Below, in pieces: positions 9,339-17,754 of a stretch of 64,000 bases of DNA. The DNA comes from Pelagovum pacificum (GTDB lineage Bacteria; Pseudomonadota; Alphaproteobacteria; Rhodobacterales; Rhodobacteraceae). Position 1 is the first letter of the stretch; each line of letters opens with the position of its first letter. Location: assembly GCF_016134045.1 (NCBI RefSeq), contig NZ_CP065915.1, positions 558,001-622,000 of the forward strand, in the 5' to 3' direction. The position numbers and the translations under genes were made by a program. The notes under the pieces are model-generated. The model was not told where the DNA came from and ran no database searches. It saw only the letters and a program-made list of their open reading frames with translations.

Positions 9339-9363
9339 GGACGGCCCCCGACCGGGGCCGTCC
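9339..9363 (+). repeat. Intercistronic hairpin after the binding-protein gene
   Basis: Perfect 10-bp stem (GGACGGCCCC / GGGGCCGTCC) with a 5-base loop, 10 bases after the binding-protein stop and ahead of the sulfatase. There is no U-tract, so it is more likely an mRNA 3'-end stabiliser or partial attenuator than a full terminator. Similar hairpins follow the three other binding-protein genes in the window. Confidence 0.7.
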
Positions 9364-9390
9364 GACCCTCGTTCACGAAAGTACATCCCA

Positions 9391-10899
9391 ATGCCCGACC
9401 GCCGCCGCCCGAACATCGTCCTCATCATGACGGACCAGCAGCGCGCAGACTTCACCGCCGACGCCGGGTTTCCGTTCGACACGATGCCCTTCGTCGACGG
9501 CCTCGGGCGCGAAGGCACCCGGTTCGACCGGGCCTACACCCCGATGCCGACCTGCACGCCCGCGCGCACCAGCCTGATGACCGGCCGTTTCCCGAAGGCC
9601 ACGCGGGTCAAGCAGAACTGGGCCCCGGCGGAGCACGTCGTCTTCGAGAAGGACCTGCCGCAGGTTCTGCGCGAGTCCGGTTACAGCGTGAATATCGCCG
9701 GAAAGAACCATTCCTACCTGACCGCCGCCGATTTCGACTTCCACGCCGGTGGCTACAGCCACACCAACGGTCCCGAGCAGGGGCGCACGGCCGAGCAGGA
9801 AGCGTTCGACGAGTGGCTCTTCAAGCTCGACCACCGGGTCAGCGATCAGCCGTCGCCCTTTCCACTGGAAACCCAGCTCTGCCACCGGATCGTCGACGAC
9901 GCGATCGAGTGCGTGGACGGGCGCGGCGAGAAGCCCTTCTTCCTGTGGCTCAGCCTGCCGGAGCCCCACAATCCCTACCAGGTGCCTGATCCCTACTATT
10001 CGATGTTCGACCCGGACCAGATGCCGGAGCGGAGCGGCGATCCGGCCGAGGCGGAGGCACGCGGCGGGCACTGGAAATGGCTGCGCGATCTCTTTCAGGA
10101 CAAGCGTCCGCAATACGACGGCGAATGGCGCCGGTATCGAGCGGTCTACGCAGGCATGCTGCGGATGCTGGATGACCAGATCGCGCGGTTCGTCGGACAC
10201 CTGAAGGAAAACGGACTCTACGACGACACCATCCTAATCTTCGTCTCCGACCACGGAGATTACGTCGGCGACCACGGCCTGCAGCGCAAAGGCGTCGGCC
10301 TGCCTGAGTGCCTGACCCGCGTGCCGATGATCCTGCGCGGCCCCGGGATCGAGGCGTCGCGAAACGCCGAAGATTTCGTGTCTCTCGTCGATCTGATGCC
10401 GACCCTTTGCGACGCGATCGACGCGCCGATCCCGTTCGGCGTGCAGGGGCGGAGCCTCTGGCCGATGCTCTGCGGGCAGTCCTACCCGAAGGCTGAGTTC
10501 GACAGCATCTATGCCGAGCTCGGCATCGGCGGCCCGCCTTGGGGCGCGGAAGAACGCCCGCCGCTTCACTTCGATTACGACACGCCCGTCATCGACGAGC
10601 TGAACGCGGTCACCCAGAGCGGCAACACCAAGATGGTGCGCAAGGGCCGCTGGAAGGCCGTCTACGGCGCACCGGGGGGAGGCGAGCTTTATGATCTCGA
10701 CACCGACCCGGGCGAGCTGAGGAACCTCTTCGACGACCCCGCACATGCCGCTCCGAAGGCCGAGATGCTTGAAGTGCTGCTTCGCTGGACCATCCGCACC
10801 GAGGATCCGCTTCCCCGCATCAAGTACGTGCCGAAAACCGTGGAGAAGGGGTGGCAATGGACCTCGTCCCCCGCGTCACAGGACCTGCCCCATGACTGA
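9391..10899 (+). CDS. Sulfatase (formylglycine type), cytoplasmic
   Basis: Type I sulfatase of 502 residues that hydrolyses a sulfate ester. Seen: N-terminal metal-site motif PNIVLIMTDQQRADF, then the formylglycine signature C-x-P-x-R as CTPAR within PMPTCTPARTSLMTGRFP, and later VSDHGDYVGDHGL supplying further metal ligands. The Cys must be oxidised by a formylglycine-generating enzyme, not seen here. There is no signal peptide, so desulfation should occur in the cytoplasm after import. It lies between the binding protein and the ATPase of the importer and overlaps the ATPase start by 8 bases, implying the imported sugar is its substrate. Confidence 0.9.
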   Translation: MPDRRRPNIVLIMTDQQRADFTADAGFPFDTMPFVDGLGREGTRFDRAYTPMPTCTPARTSLMTGRFPKATRVKQNWAPAEHVVFEKDLPQVLRESGYSVNIAGKNHSYLTAADFDFHAGGYSHTNGPEQGRTAEQEAFDEWLFKLDHRVSDQPSPFPLETQLCHRIVDDAIECVDGRGEKPFFLWLSLPEPHNPYQVPDPYYSMFDPDQMPERSGDPAEAEARGGHWKWLRDLFQDKRPQYDGEWRRYRAVYAGMLRMLDDQIARFVGHLKENGLYDDTILIFVSDHGDYVGDHGLQRKGVGLPECLTRVPMILRGPGIEASRNAEDFVSLVDLMPTLCDAIDAPIPFGVQGRSLWPMLCGQSYPKAEFDSIYAELGIGGPPWGAEERPPLHFDYDTPVIDELNAVTQSGNTKMVRKGRWKAVYGAPGGGELYDLDTDPGELRNLFDDPAHAAPKAEMLEVLLRWTIRTEDPLPRIKYVPKTVEKGWQWTSSPASQDLPHD

Positions 10900-11986
10900 G
10901 ATCAAGCTGGCCAAAGTGTCGAAGTCCTACGGACAGGTGGAAGTCCTCCGCGACATCGACCTCGACATCAAGACGGGGGAATTCGTGGTCTTCGTCGGAC
11001 CGTCGGGTTGCGGCAAGTCGACCTTGCTGAAGATGATCGCGGGCCTCGAGGACATCAACGACGGCGACCTGCTGATCGACGGCGTGCGCTCCAACGACAC
11101 GCCGCCAGCGCAGCGCGGCATCGCGATGGTGTTCCAGTCCTACGCGCTCTACCCGCACATGACGGTCGCGAAGAACATGGGCTTCAGCCTGCGCATCGCG
11201 GGCGAGTCGAAGGAGCGCATCAACGAACGCGTCGCGAGGGCGGCGGAGATGCTCCAGCTGACGCCGCTGCTGCAACGCTACCCGCGCGAACTGTCGGGCG
11301 GACAGCGCCAGCGCGTCGCCATCGGCCGCGCCATCGTCCGGGAGTCCGGCGTCTTCCTCTTCGACGAACCGCTGTCGAACCTCGACGCGGCGTTGCGGGT
11401 CGCGACACGGGTCGAGATTGCGGAGCTGAAGGAACGGCTGCCGGATACGACGATGATCTACGTCACCCACGACCAGGTGGAGGCGATGACTCTGGCCGAC
11501 CGGATCGTGGTGCTGAACGGCGGCACGATCGAGCAGGTCGGCCCGCCGACGGACCTCTACCACCGTCCGAACAACCGCTTCGTCGCAGGCTTCATCGGGT
11601 CACCGGCCATGAACATGATTCCCTGCGATATCGCCTATGGCGGAGACGGCGCCAAAGTCACGGTTGGCGGCAAGGTGATGGACGAGGGCACCTTCCTCTC
11701 CGGCGATCGGGCCGGCACCGCGACCGGGACGCTCGGCTGGCGGCCGGAACACGTCGTGCCCGCGCCGGAGGACGAGGCACTCGTCAGCGGCAAGGTCGAA
11801 CTGATCGAGCACCTCGGCGAGGTGACGATCGCCTACCTCGGCCTCGCGGACGGTTCGCAGTTCCTCGCCAAGTTCGACGGGACGCGGTCCTTCGCCAAGG
11901 GCGAGGTTCTTCACCTCCGCCCCGACCGGTCGGAACTGCACCTGTTCGACGCGGACGGCCTCGCCCACACCCGGCGCGAGCGCTGA
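10892..11986 (+). CDS. Sugar ABC transporter ATP-binding protein (UgpC/MsmX type)
   Basis: MalK/UgpC-type ATPase of 364 residues powering the importer. Motifs in order: Walker A GPSGCGKST near residue 35, Q-loop MVFQSYALYPHM, signature LSGGQRQRVAIGRA, Walker B VFLFDEPLSNLD, switch His in YVTHDQVEAM, then a C-terminal TOBE-type regulatory region ending near the last 100 residues. ATG 10892 overlaps the sulfatase stop by 8 bases; a longer in-frame extension from 10745 lies within the sulfatase coding sequence and is not used. Confidence 0.93.
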   Translation: MTEIKLAKVSKSYGQVEVLRDIDLDIKTGEFVVFVGPSGCGKSTLLKMIAGLEDINDGDLLIDGVRSNDTPPAQRGIAMVFQSYALYPHMTVAKNMGFSLRIAGESKERINERVARAAEMLQLTPLLQRYPRELSGGQRQRVAIGRAIVRESGVFLFDEPLSNLDAALRVATRVEIAELKERLPDTTMIYVTHDQVEAMTLADRIVVLNGGTIEQVGPPTDLYHRPNNRFVAGFIGSPAMNMIPCDIAYGGDGAKVTVGGKVMDEGTFLSGDRAGTATGTLGWRPEHVVPAPEDEALVSGKVELIEHLGEVTIAYLGLADGSQFLAKFDGTRSFAKGEVLHLRPDRSELHLFDADGLAHTRRER

Positions 11987-12069
11987 GGTCGAAGCCCCCT
12001 CGACATTACCGCCCGTGTCGGCCTCTTTGGGACGGCACCACCGCGGCAAGGACAGGGAAGGGACGCAGC

Positions 12070-12795
12070 ATGTCATTCGAGGGAAAATCGGCGATCGTGA
12101 CCGGGGCCGGCAAGGGGATCGGCCGCGCCACCGTGCAGCTGCTGTCCGAGCGGGGCGCCCGTGTCGTGGCGATCGCCCGGACGCAGTCCGACCTCGACAG
12201 CCTGAAGGCCGAAACGGGCTGCGACGTGATCGCCGCCGACCTTACCGACATGGCCGAAATCGCCCGCACCGTCGAGGAAGCGGGGACATGCGACTACCTC
12301 GTCAATTGCGCGGGGACCAACGTGCTGGAGCCGGTGCTCGACATCACGGAAGAGGGCTATGACACCGTGCTCGGGATCAACCTGAAGTCGGCGCTCTTCA
12401 TGTCGCGCGATTTCGCCCGCGCGCGCGTGGCAGCCGGCGGCGGTGGTGCGATCCTGAACGTCACCTCCATCGCCGGGCATCGCGGCTTCGTCGAACATAT
12501 GTGCTATGCCGCTTCGAAGGCGGGGCTCGAAGGTGCGACGCGGGTCATGGCGAAGGAACTCGGCCCCCACGGCATCCGCGTCAACGCGCTCGCCCCCACG
12601 ATCACGATGACCGAACTCGCCGCCGTCGCGTGGAGCGATCCCGCCAAGAGCGAGCCGATGATGGTGCGCCACCCGGTCGCCCGATTCGCCGACGTGGAGG
12701 ATGTCGCCCGCAGCATTCTCGCGATGCTGTCGGACGACATGGCGATGACGACCGGCGCGGTGTTGCCGGTCGATGGTGGGTTCCTGGCCGTCTGA
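12070..12795 (+). CDS. SDR-family oxidoreductase
   Basis: Classical short-chain dehydrogenase/reductase of 241 residues. Cofactor motif TGAGKGIG near residue 11, NCAG near residue 88, catalytic Tyr-x-x-x-Lys as YAASK, and the Ser in LNVTSIAGHRG. An Arg-rather-than-Asp pattern after the second strand (VVAIART) leaves NAD or NADP preference open. Last gene of the importer operon, 83 bases after the ATPase, so it probably oxidises or reduces the imported sugar or its desulfated product. Many homologues are annotated as sugar or sugar-acid dehydrogenases. Confidence 0.88.
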   Translation: MSFEGKSAIVTGAGKGIGRATVQLLSERGARVVAIARTQSDLDSLKAETGCDVIAADLTDMAEIARTVEEAGTCDYLVNCAGTNVLEPVLDITEEGYDTVLGINLKSALFMSRDFARARVAAGGGGAILNVTSIAGHRGFVEHMCYAASKAGLEGATRVMAKELGPHGIRVNALAPTITMTELAAVAWSDPAKSEPMMVRHPVARFADVEDVARSILAMLSDDMAMTTGAVLPVDGGFLAV

Positions 12796-12937
12796 TCGGA
12801 TCAGCCGATCGGGCGAGAGCCGCACCGCTCCGCAATAGCGCGACGGTCTAACTCGTCTCCTGCCTTGAGGCGGGGTAACCGCGCCCGAACAGCCGGCCGT
12901 CCGCACCTACGGATCGAACGGGGCGGGCGCGATCATC

Positions 12938-14599
12938 TCAGCCCTCGTAGCCGTAGATTTCGCGCGCCCGCTCCGGCGTGATGTAGCCGTTCCTCAGGTC
13001 GCGGGCGATATCCTCTTCGCTGCGGTTCTTCGGATCGCCGTAGCCGCCGCCGTTCGCGGTCACCACGCGGATCACGTCGCCGGTATTCACCTCGACGTTG
13101 GTGGCGAAGGAGAATTTCTCCGAGGTGCCGTCGGTGCGGATCACCTCGACGAAGTTGGTCGAGCCGTCGAGCCCGCCATCGACACCCCACGGCGGGATAC
13201 GAGAACGGGTATAGCCGAGCGACAGGAAATTGTGGTCGGCGCGCACGCGGTAGTGGACGTCGATCCCCTTGCCACCCCGCCATTGGCCCTCACCGCCGGG
13301 GCCTGCGTTCAACGCAAGCTGGTCGACGGCGAGGCCGTAGCGTGCTTCGGCCACTTCGGCCGGGCAGTTGAAGGTCTCGCCGTGGAAGCCGGAGAACTGT
13401 CCCGACGGCCCGTCATGGCCCTGCCACGCGCCCCAGCCGCCGACCTGCGGTTCGACGATGGTGTAATGCCGCCCGGTTTCCGGGTGCGGGCCGCCGACGA
13501 CAGTGCCGCAGATCGAGGCGAAGTTGCCCGCCGGCACGACGCCGGGGAAGTGGTGGGCAAGCGCCCGCAGCAGCATGTCGAACAGCCGGATCTCGACTTC
13601 CGAGTAGTAGCCGAGCGCACCCGGCTCCTTCACGTGGAAGATGGTGCCGGGCGTCGTCTTGATGTTGAGCGGCCGGAAGAACCCGCCGTTGCCCGGCGCG
13701 TCCGGGTCGGCGAAGGACTTGAAGGCGAGCTGCACCGCGATCTCCGTCCCCTCGCGGGAGGAGTTGGACGACCCGGCCTGGGCGGGGTTGTCGCGGAGAT
13801 CGACGATGAACTCGTCATCGGTGATCGTCAGCTCCACCTTGTGGATCTGCCCGGTGTCCTGCTCTTCCTCGAAGCTGTAGGTGCCGGTCCTGATCTTGCC
13901 GAGCGCCGCGCGGGCGCGCGTTTCGCCGAGCTCCATGAAGTCGGCGACGGCAGCTTCGAACGTGTCGGCGCCGTACTTGTCGATCAGCTCGTGAACGCGC
14001 CGGTCGCCGATCCGCAGGCCGGCGATCCCCGCCCAGAGGTCGCCGCGCAGGTAGTCGGGAAGGCGAGTGTTGACGTAGAGGATGTCGAAGATCGCGCTGT
14101 TCTCGACGCCCTGGTCGAACAGCTTCACGGCCGGGATACGGACGCCTTCCTGGAAGATCTCGGTCGCGTCCGAGGACATGGAGCCGGGCACCATGCCGCC
14201 CACGTCGTTCCAGTGGGCGATGTTGGCGACCCACGCGACGAGGCGATCCTCGGCGAATACCGGCGCGGCGAGCACCATGTCGTTCAGGTGCGTGACGCCG
14301 CCGTAGTAGGGATCGTTCGAGGCGAAGACGTCACCGGGCCGGATCTCGTCCAGCGGAAACTTCTTCAGGATGCCGTGGATCGCCTTGTCCAGCACGCCGA
14401 TGAAGGCCGGGATGCCGGCTCCCGATGCCGCGATCTCGCCCTTGGCGTCGAGGATCGACGTCGACAGGTCGAGCACCTCATAGATGATCGCGCTCATCGA
14501 GGTCTTGCGTTGCGCGACGAACATCTCGTCGGCGACGGCCTCCAGCGCGTTCTGGATGATGTCGAAGGTCACGGGATCGTATGTCTTGTCCGTGGTCAT
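12938..14599 (-). CDS. hyuB: Hydantoinase B/oxoprolinase family protein
   Basis: HyuB-type subunit, 553 residues, partner of the HyuA gene just upstream. The pair forms an ATP-dependent amidohydrolase that opens a hydantoin, 5-oxoproline or related lactam/amide ring. Family features: N-terminal FDIIQNALEAVADEMF, RPGDVFASNDPYYGGVTH, NIAHWNDVGGM, and the glycine-rich C-terminal GGGYGDPKNRSEEDIARD. It starts 5 bases after the HyuA stop and is the last gene of the minus-strand hydroxyproline/importer run. The substrate is not determined by sequence. Confidence 0.9.
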   Translation of the reverse strand: MTTDKTYDPVTFDIIQNALEAVADEMFVAQRKTSMSAIIYEVLDLSTSILDAKGEIAASGAGIPAFIGVLDKAIHGILKKFPLDEIRPGDVFASNDPYYGGVTHLNDMVLAAPVFAEDRLVAWVANIAHWNDVGGMVPGSMSSDATEIFQEGVRIPAVKLFDQGVENSAIFDILYVNTRLPDYLRGDLWAGIAGLRIGDRRVHELIDKYGADTFEAAVADFMELGETRARAALGKIRTGTYSFEEEQDTGQIHKVELTITDDEFIVDLRDNPAQAGSSNSSREGTEIAVQLAFKSFADPDAPGNGGFFRPLNIKTTPGTIFHVKEPGALGYYSEVEIRLFDMLLRALAHHFPGVVPAGNFASICGTVVGGPHPETGRHYTIVEPQVGGWGAWQGHDGPSGQFSGFHGETFNCPAEVAEARYGLAVDQLALNAGPGGEGQWRGGKGIDVHYRVRADHNFLSLGYTRSRIPPWGVDGGLDGSTNFVEVIRTDGTSEKFSFATNVEVNTGDVIRVVTANGGGYGDPKNRSEEDIARDLRNGYITPERAREIYGYEG

Positions 14600-14604
14600 G
14601 TCTC

Positions 14605-16674
14605 TCAGTCCCGCGTTTCGATGTGGATGTTGCCGAAGTCGTCGATCGAGACCCGGTTGCCAGGGTGGATGACGACAGTCGTGCCGGGGTCCTCGACGAT
14701 GGCCGGCCCGGTTAAGGTCATGCCCGGCTCAAGCTTCTCGCCGTCGTAGATCGTCGCCTCGTGACGGCCCTCGGTCGCGTAGTCGACCTCGCGGCGGCCC
14801 TTCACGGCGTCCTCGACCGTCGCACCCGTGGTGGGGAGCGGCACGATCTCGAGCTTGCCGACCTCGCTCGACGCGATCAGGTGGATGCCGGTGACCTCGA
14901 CCGCGGCATCCAGCGTGTAGGTGTACTCCCGCTCGTAGGCGACGTGGAAGTCGGCGATCATCTGTTTGACCGTCTCCGCGTCGACCGGGCCCGCGGGGAC
15001 CGGCACTTCGACGCCGAACTCCTGGTTCTGGTAGCGGCAGCGAATCTGCGGCGCGAGGATGACGGCGTCACGGGCGATCCCCTCACCCGAGAATTCGTCG
15101 CGGGCCTGCTCCATCGTGTGATGCAGCAATTCGTTCAGCCCCTCCGCGTCGTCGGCGTCATGGAGGCTCGTGACGAAGTAGTCGCGGCGCAGATCGGACA
15201 TCATCATGCCCCAGGCCGAGAAGACCGGCGCGCCGCGCGGCACGACGACCTTCTTGACGCCGAGCTCCTGACCGAGCGCGACACCGTGCATCGGGCCGCC
15301 GCCGCCGAAGACGACGAGGGTGAAGTCGCGCGGATCGTAGCCCCGGTTCACCGAGACGAGCTTGAGCGCGTTGACCATGTTGGAGTTGGCGATCCGAACG
15401 ATGGCGCTCGCCGCCTCGGCGGGGGAGAGATCGAGCTTGTCCGCCAATTCACCGAGCGCGGAGTCGAGCGCGGACATGTCCGCCTCGACCGTGCCACCGC
15501 AGAAATAGTCGCGGTTGATCCGGCCGAGCGCGAGGTTGGCGTCCGTCGTCGTGGCGTTGGTGCCGCCCCGCCCGTAGGCCGCCGGACCCGGAGAGGCACC
15601 GGCGGATTGCGGCCCGACATGCAGCTTGCCGAAGTCGTCGACCCAGGCAATGGACCCGCCCCCGTTGCCGATCTCGACGAGGTCGACGACCGGCACCATG
15701 ATCGGATATCCGGCGGACTTGCGGTTCCGCTCGATCCAGTAGTCGGTCTTGATGGTCGCCTGTCCGTTCTCGATCAGCGAGCACTTGGCCGTCGTGCCCC
15801 CGATGTCGAGCGCGAGGATGTTCGGCTCGCCGATGCTGCGGCCCAGCTCCGCCGCGCCCCAGAAGCCCGAGGCCGGGCCGCTCTCGACCATGGTGATCGG
15901 CACGGCCTTCGTCGCCTCGACGCTGTCGACGCCGCAGTTCGATTGCATGATGAAGAGCTGCCCCTTGTAGCCCTGGTCTTTCAGCCCGCCCTCGAGCTTC
16001 TCGAGGTAACGCTGTGCCTTGGGCTGGACGTAGGCCGACAGGATCGTCGTCGTGGTCCGCTCGTATTCGCGCCACTCGCGGGTGATCTGGTGCGAGGCGA
16101 CGACCGTGACGTCGGGCCAGCGGGTGCGAACTTCCTTCGCCAGTGCCTCTTCGTGCGCGGGGTTGGCGTAAGCATGAAGCAGACAGATCGCGACGGCCTC
16201 GACCCCGGCGGCCTTGAACTCGGCGATGGTCGCATCAAGCGTGTCGAAGGACAGCGGCGTGATCTCGGTGCCGTGGTAGTCCATCCGGCCCTCGACCTCG
16301 TGCCGCAGGTAGCGTTCCACGAAGGGCTTGGGCTTCTCGTACATCAGGTTGAAGAAGTCGGGCCGGTTGCCCCGACCGATCTCGATGCTGTCGCGAAAGC
16401 CCTTGGTGGTGATGAGGCCGACCTTCGCACCCTTGCGTTCGGTCAGGGCGTTGATGACGACCGTGGTACCGTGGGCGAACATGTCGATGGCGTCGACATC
16501 GACCCCGCCCTTGACCAGCACGTCGAGCACGCCCTGTTCGAAGTTCGGAGGCGTGGTGTCGGACTTCGCGGTACGGACCGTCTGTTTGCCGGTGGCCCGG
16601 TCGGTCTCGAAGTAGACGAGATCGGTGAACGTGCCGCCGACATCGGTCGACACCCGGGTGATCGTATCAGCCAT
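14605..16674 (-). CDS. hyuA: Hydantoinase A/oxoprolinase family protein
   Basis: HyuA-type ATP-binding subunit, 689 residues, ASKHA-like fold. Seen: N-terminal phosphate loop STDVGGTFTDLVY, DMFAHGTTVVINALTERKGAKVGLITT, the second phosphate-binding region ILALDIGGTTAKCSL, VGNGGGSIAW-like segment (VEIGNGGGSIAWVD), and GGGGPMHGVALGQELG. A GAAGAGG site precedes ATG 16674. It works with the HyuB gene downstream and follows a sugar-type ABC permease by 102 bases, implying that the ring compound is imported by the linked transporter. Confidence 0.92.
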   Translation of the reverse strand: MADTITRVSTDVGGTFTDLVYFETDRATGKQTVRTAKSDTTPPNFEQGVLDVLVKGGVDVDAIDMFAHGTTVVINALTERKGAKVGLITTKGFRDSIEIGRGNRPDFFNLMYEKPKPFVERYLRHEVEGRMDYHGTEITPLSFDTLDATIAEFKAAGVEAVAICLLHAYANPAHEEALAKEVRTRWPDVTVVASHQITREWREYERTTTTILSAYVQPKAQRYLEKLEGGLKDQGYKGQLFIMQSNCGVDSVEATKAVPITMVESGPASGFWGAAELGRSIGEPNILALDIGGTTAKCSLIENGQATIKTDYWIERNRKSAGYPIMVPVVDLVEIGNGGGSIAWVDDFGKLHVGPQSAGASPGPAAYGRGGTNATTTDANLALGRINRDYFCGGTVEADMSALDSALGELADKLDLSPAEAASAIVRIANSNMVNALKLVSVNRGYDPRDFTLVVFGGGGPMHGVALGQELGVKKVVVPRGAPVFSAWGMMMSDLRRDYFVTSLHDADDAEGLNELLHHTMEQARDEFSGEGIARDAVILAPQIRCRYQNQEFGVEVPVPAGPVDAETVKQMIADFHVAYEREYTYTLDAAVEVTGIHLIASSEVGKLEIVPLPTTGATVEDAVKGRREVDYATEGRHEATIYDGEKLEPGMTLTGPAIVEDPGTTVVIHPGNRVSIDDFGNIHIETRD

Positions 16675-16776
16675 GTTGGGCCTCTTCTCGGGATGCAGGG
16701 AGCCCGGGCGGCGGCGTCGCCGCCTCCGGTGCTTCCGTATTGAAGGGACGCGGCCAGCGCCGCGCGAGTTACAGGG

Positions 16777-17754
16777 TCAGCGTCGGGACGCGGAGGCGGC
16801 GAGCGCCACGGCGATCACGATGATCACGCCGGTGGTGAGGTCCTTGAAGAACGGGTTCACGTTCAGGATGTTGAAGCCGTTGCCGATCAGCGCGATCAGC
16901 AGGACCCCCGAGACGGAGCGCCAGACCGCGCCGGACCCGCCCATGATCGAGGTCCCGCCGAGGATCACCGCGGCGATCGCCTCGAGCTCCATGCCGACAC
17001 CGGCCTGCGGTTCGGCCATCGAAATCCGCGAGACGCTGATGACCCCGGCAAGGCCGGCGGCTCCGCCCGTCAGACAGAAGGTCATGATCTTCACGAGGTT
17101 GGTGCGGATACCCGACAGGATCGCCGCTTCCTCGTTGCCGCCGACGGCGAAGACCTTCCGGCCGAAGGTGGTGCGGTTGAGCAGGAACATCATCGCGATC
17201 ATGAAGATCGCCAACACGATCACCGCGACGTTCACCATCCCAATCCGCTCCCGGCCGAGCCACGAGAACTCGGGGATGCGCACCGGGATCAGAGCGCCGC
17301 CGGTGATGAGGATCGCGACGCCCCGGTAGACGAGGCTGGTGGCCAGCGTCACGAGGAACGAGTGGACGCCGAAGCCGGTGATGATGATGCCGTTGATCGC
17401 GCCGAGCATCAGCCCGATGAGCGGCCCGGCGATGATGCCGATATAGGGATCGACGTTCACCGCGAGCCAGCCCGCCGAGACGGAGGCGACGCCGAAGATC
17501 GCGCCGGTCGACAGGTCGAACCCGCCGCCGATGATGACCAGCGTCAGCGCGCAGGCGATGATGGCGAGCGGGGCGGACTGGTTGAGAATGTTCAGCAGGT
17601 TGCGCGCCGTGAAGAAGCTGTCGGAGGCGAAGCTCAGCCCGATCAGCAGGGCGACGATGATGATGAGAACGCCGTACTGCTGCGCGAAGTATCCGATGGC
17701 GGCTCCGTTGATACGCGGCCGGGCACGGGACGTGGTCGTGGTATTGTCGGTCAT
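16777..17754 (-). CDS. ABC transporter permease (RbsC type)
   Basis: Permease of a CUT2 (ribose-type) importer, about 325 residues with 8-10 hydrophobic helices. Characteristic segments: FFTARNLLNILNQSAPL, IIGGGFDLSTGAIFG, FGRKVFAVGGNEEAA and AVILGGTSIMGGSGAVW. ATG 17754 overlaps the stop of the upstream ATPase in a 4-base ATGA junction. Genes of the same transporter: ATPase 17751-19286 and binding protein 19360-20352. Confidence 0.9.
   Translation of the reverse strand: MTDNTTTTSRARPRINGAAIGYFAQQYGVLIIIVALLIGLSFASDSFFTARNLLNILNQSAPLAIIACALTLVIIGGGFDLSTGAIFGVASVSAGWLAVNVDPYIGIIAGPLIGLMLGAINGIIITGFGVHSFLVTLATSLVYRGVAILITGGALIPVRIPEFSWLGRERIGMVNVAVIVLAIFMIAMMFLLNRTTFGRKVFAVGGNEEAAILSGIRTNLVKIMTFCLTGGAAGLAGVISVSRISMAEPQAGVGMELEAIAAVILGGTSIMGGSGAVWRSVSGVLLIALIGNGFNILNVNPFFKDLTTGVIIVIAVALAASASRR

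Noticed and set aside
12796..12937. Terminator between the SDR and hyuB genes
   Set aside because: Only a weak GATCGG/CCGATC pair without U-tract near 12796-12811; not enough to call.
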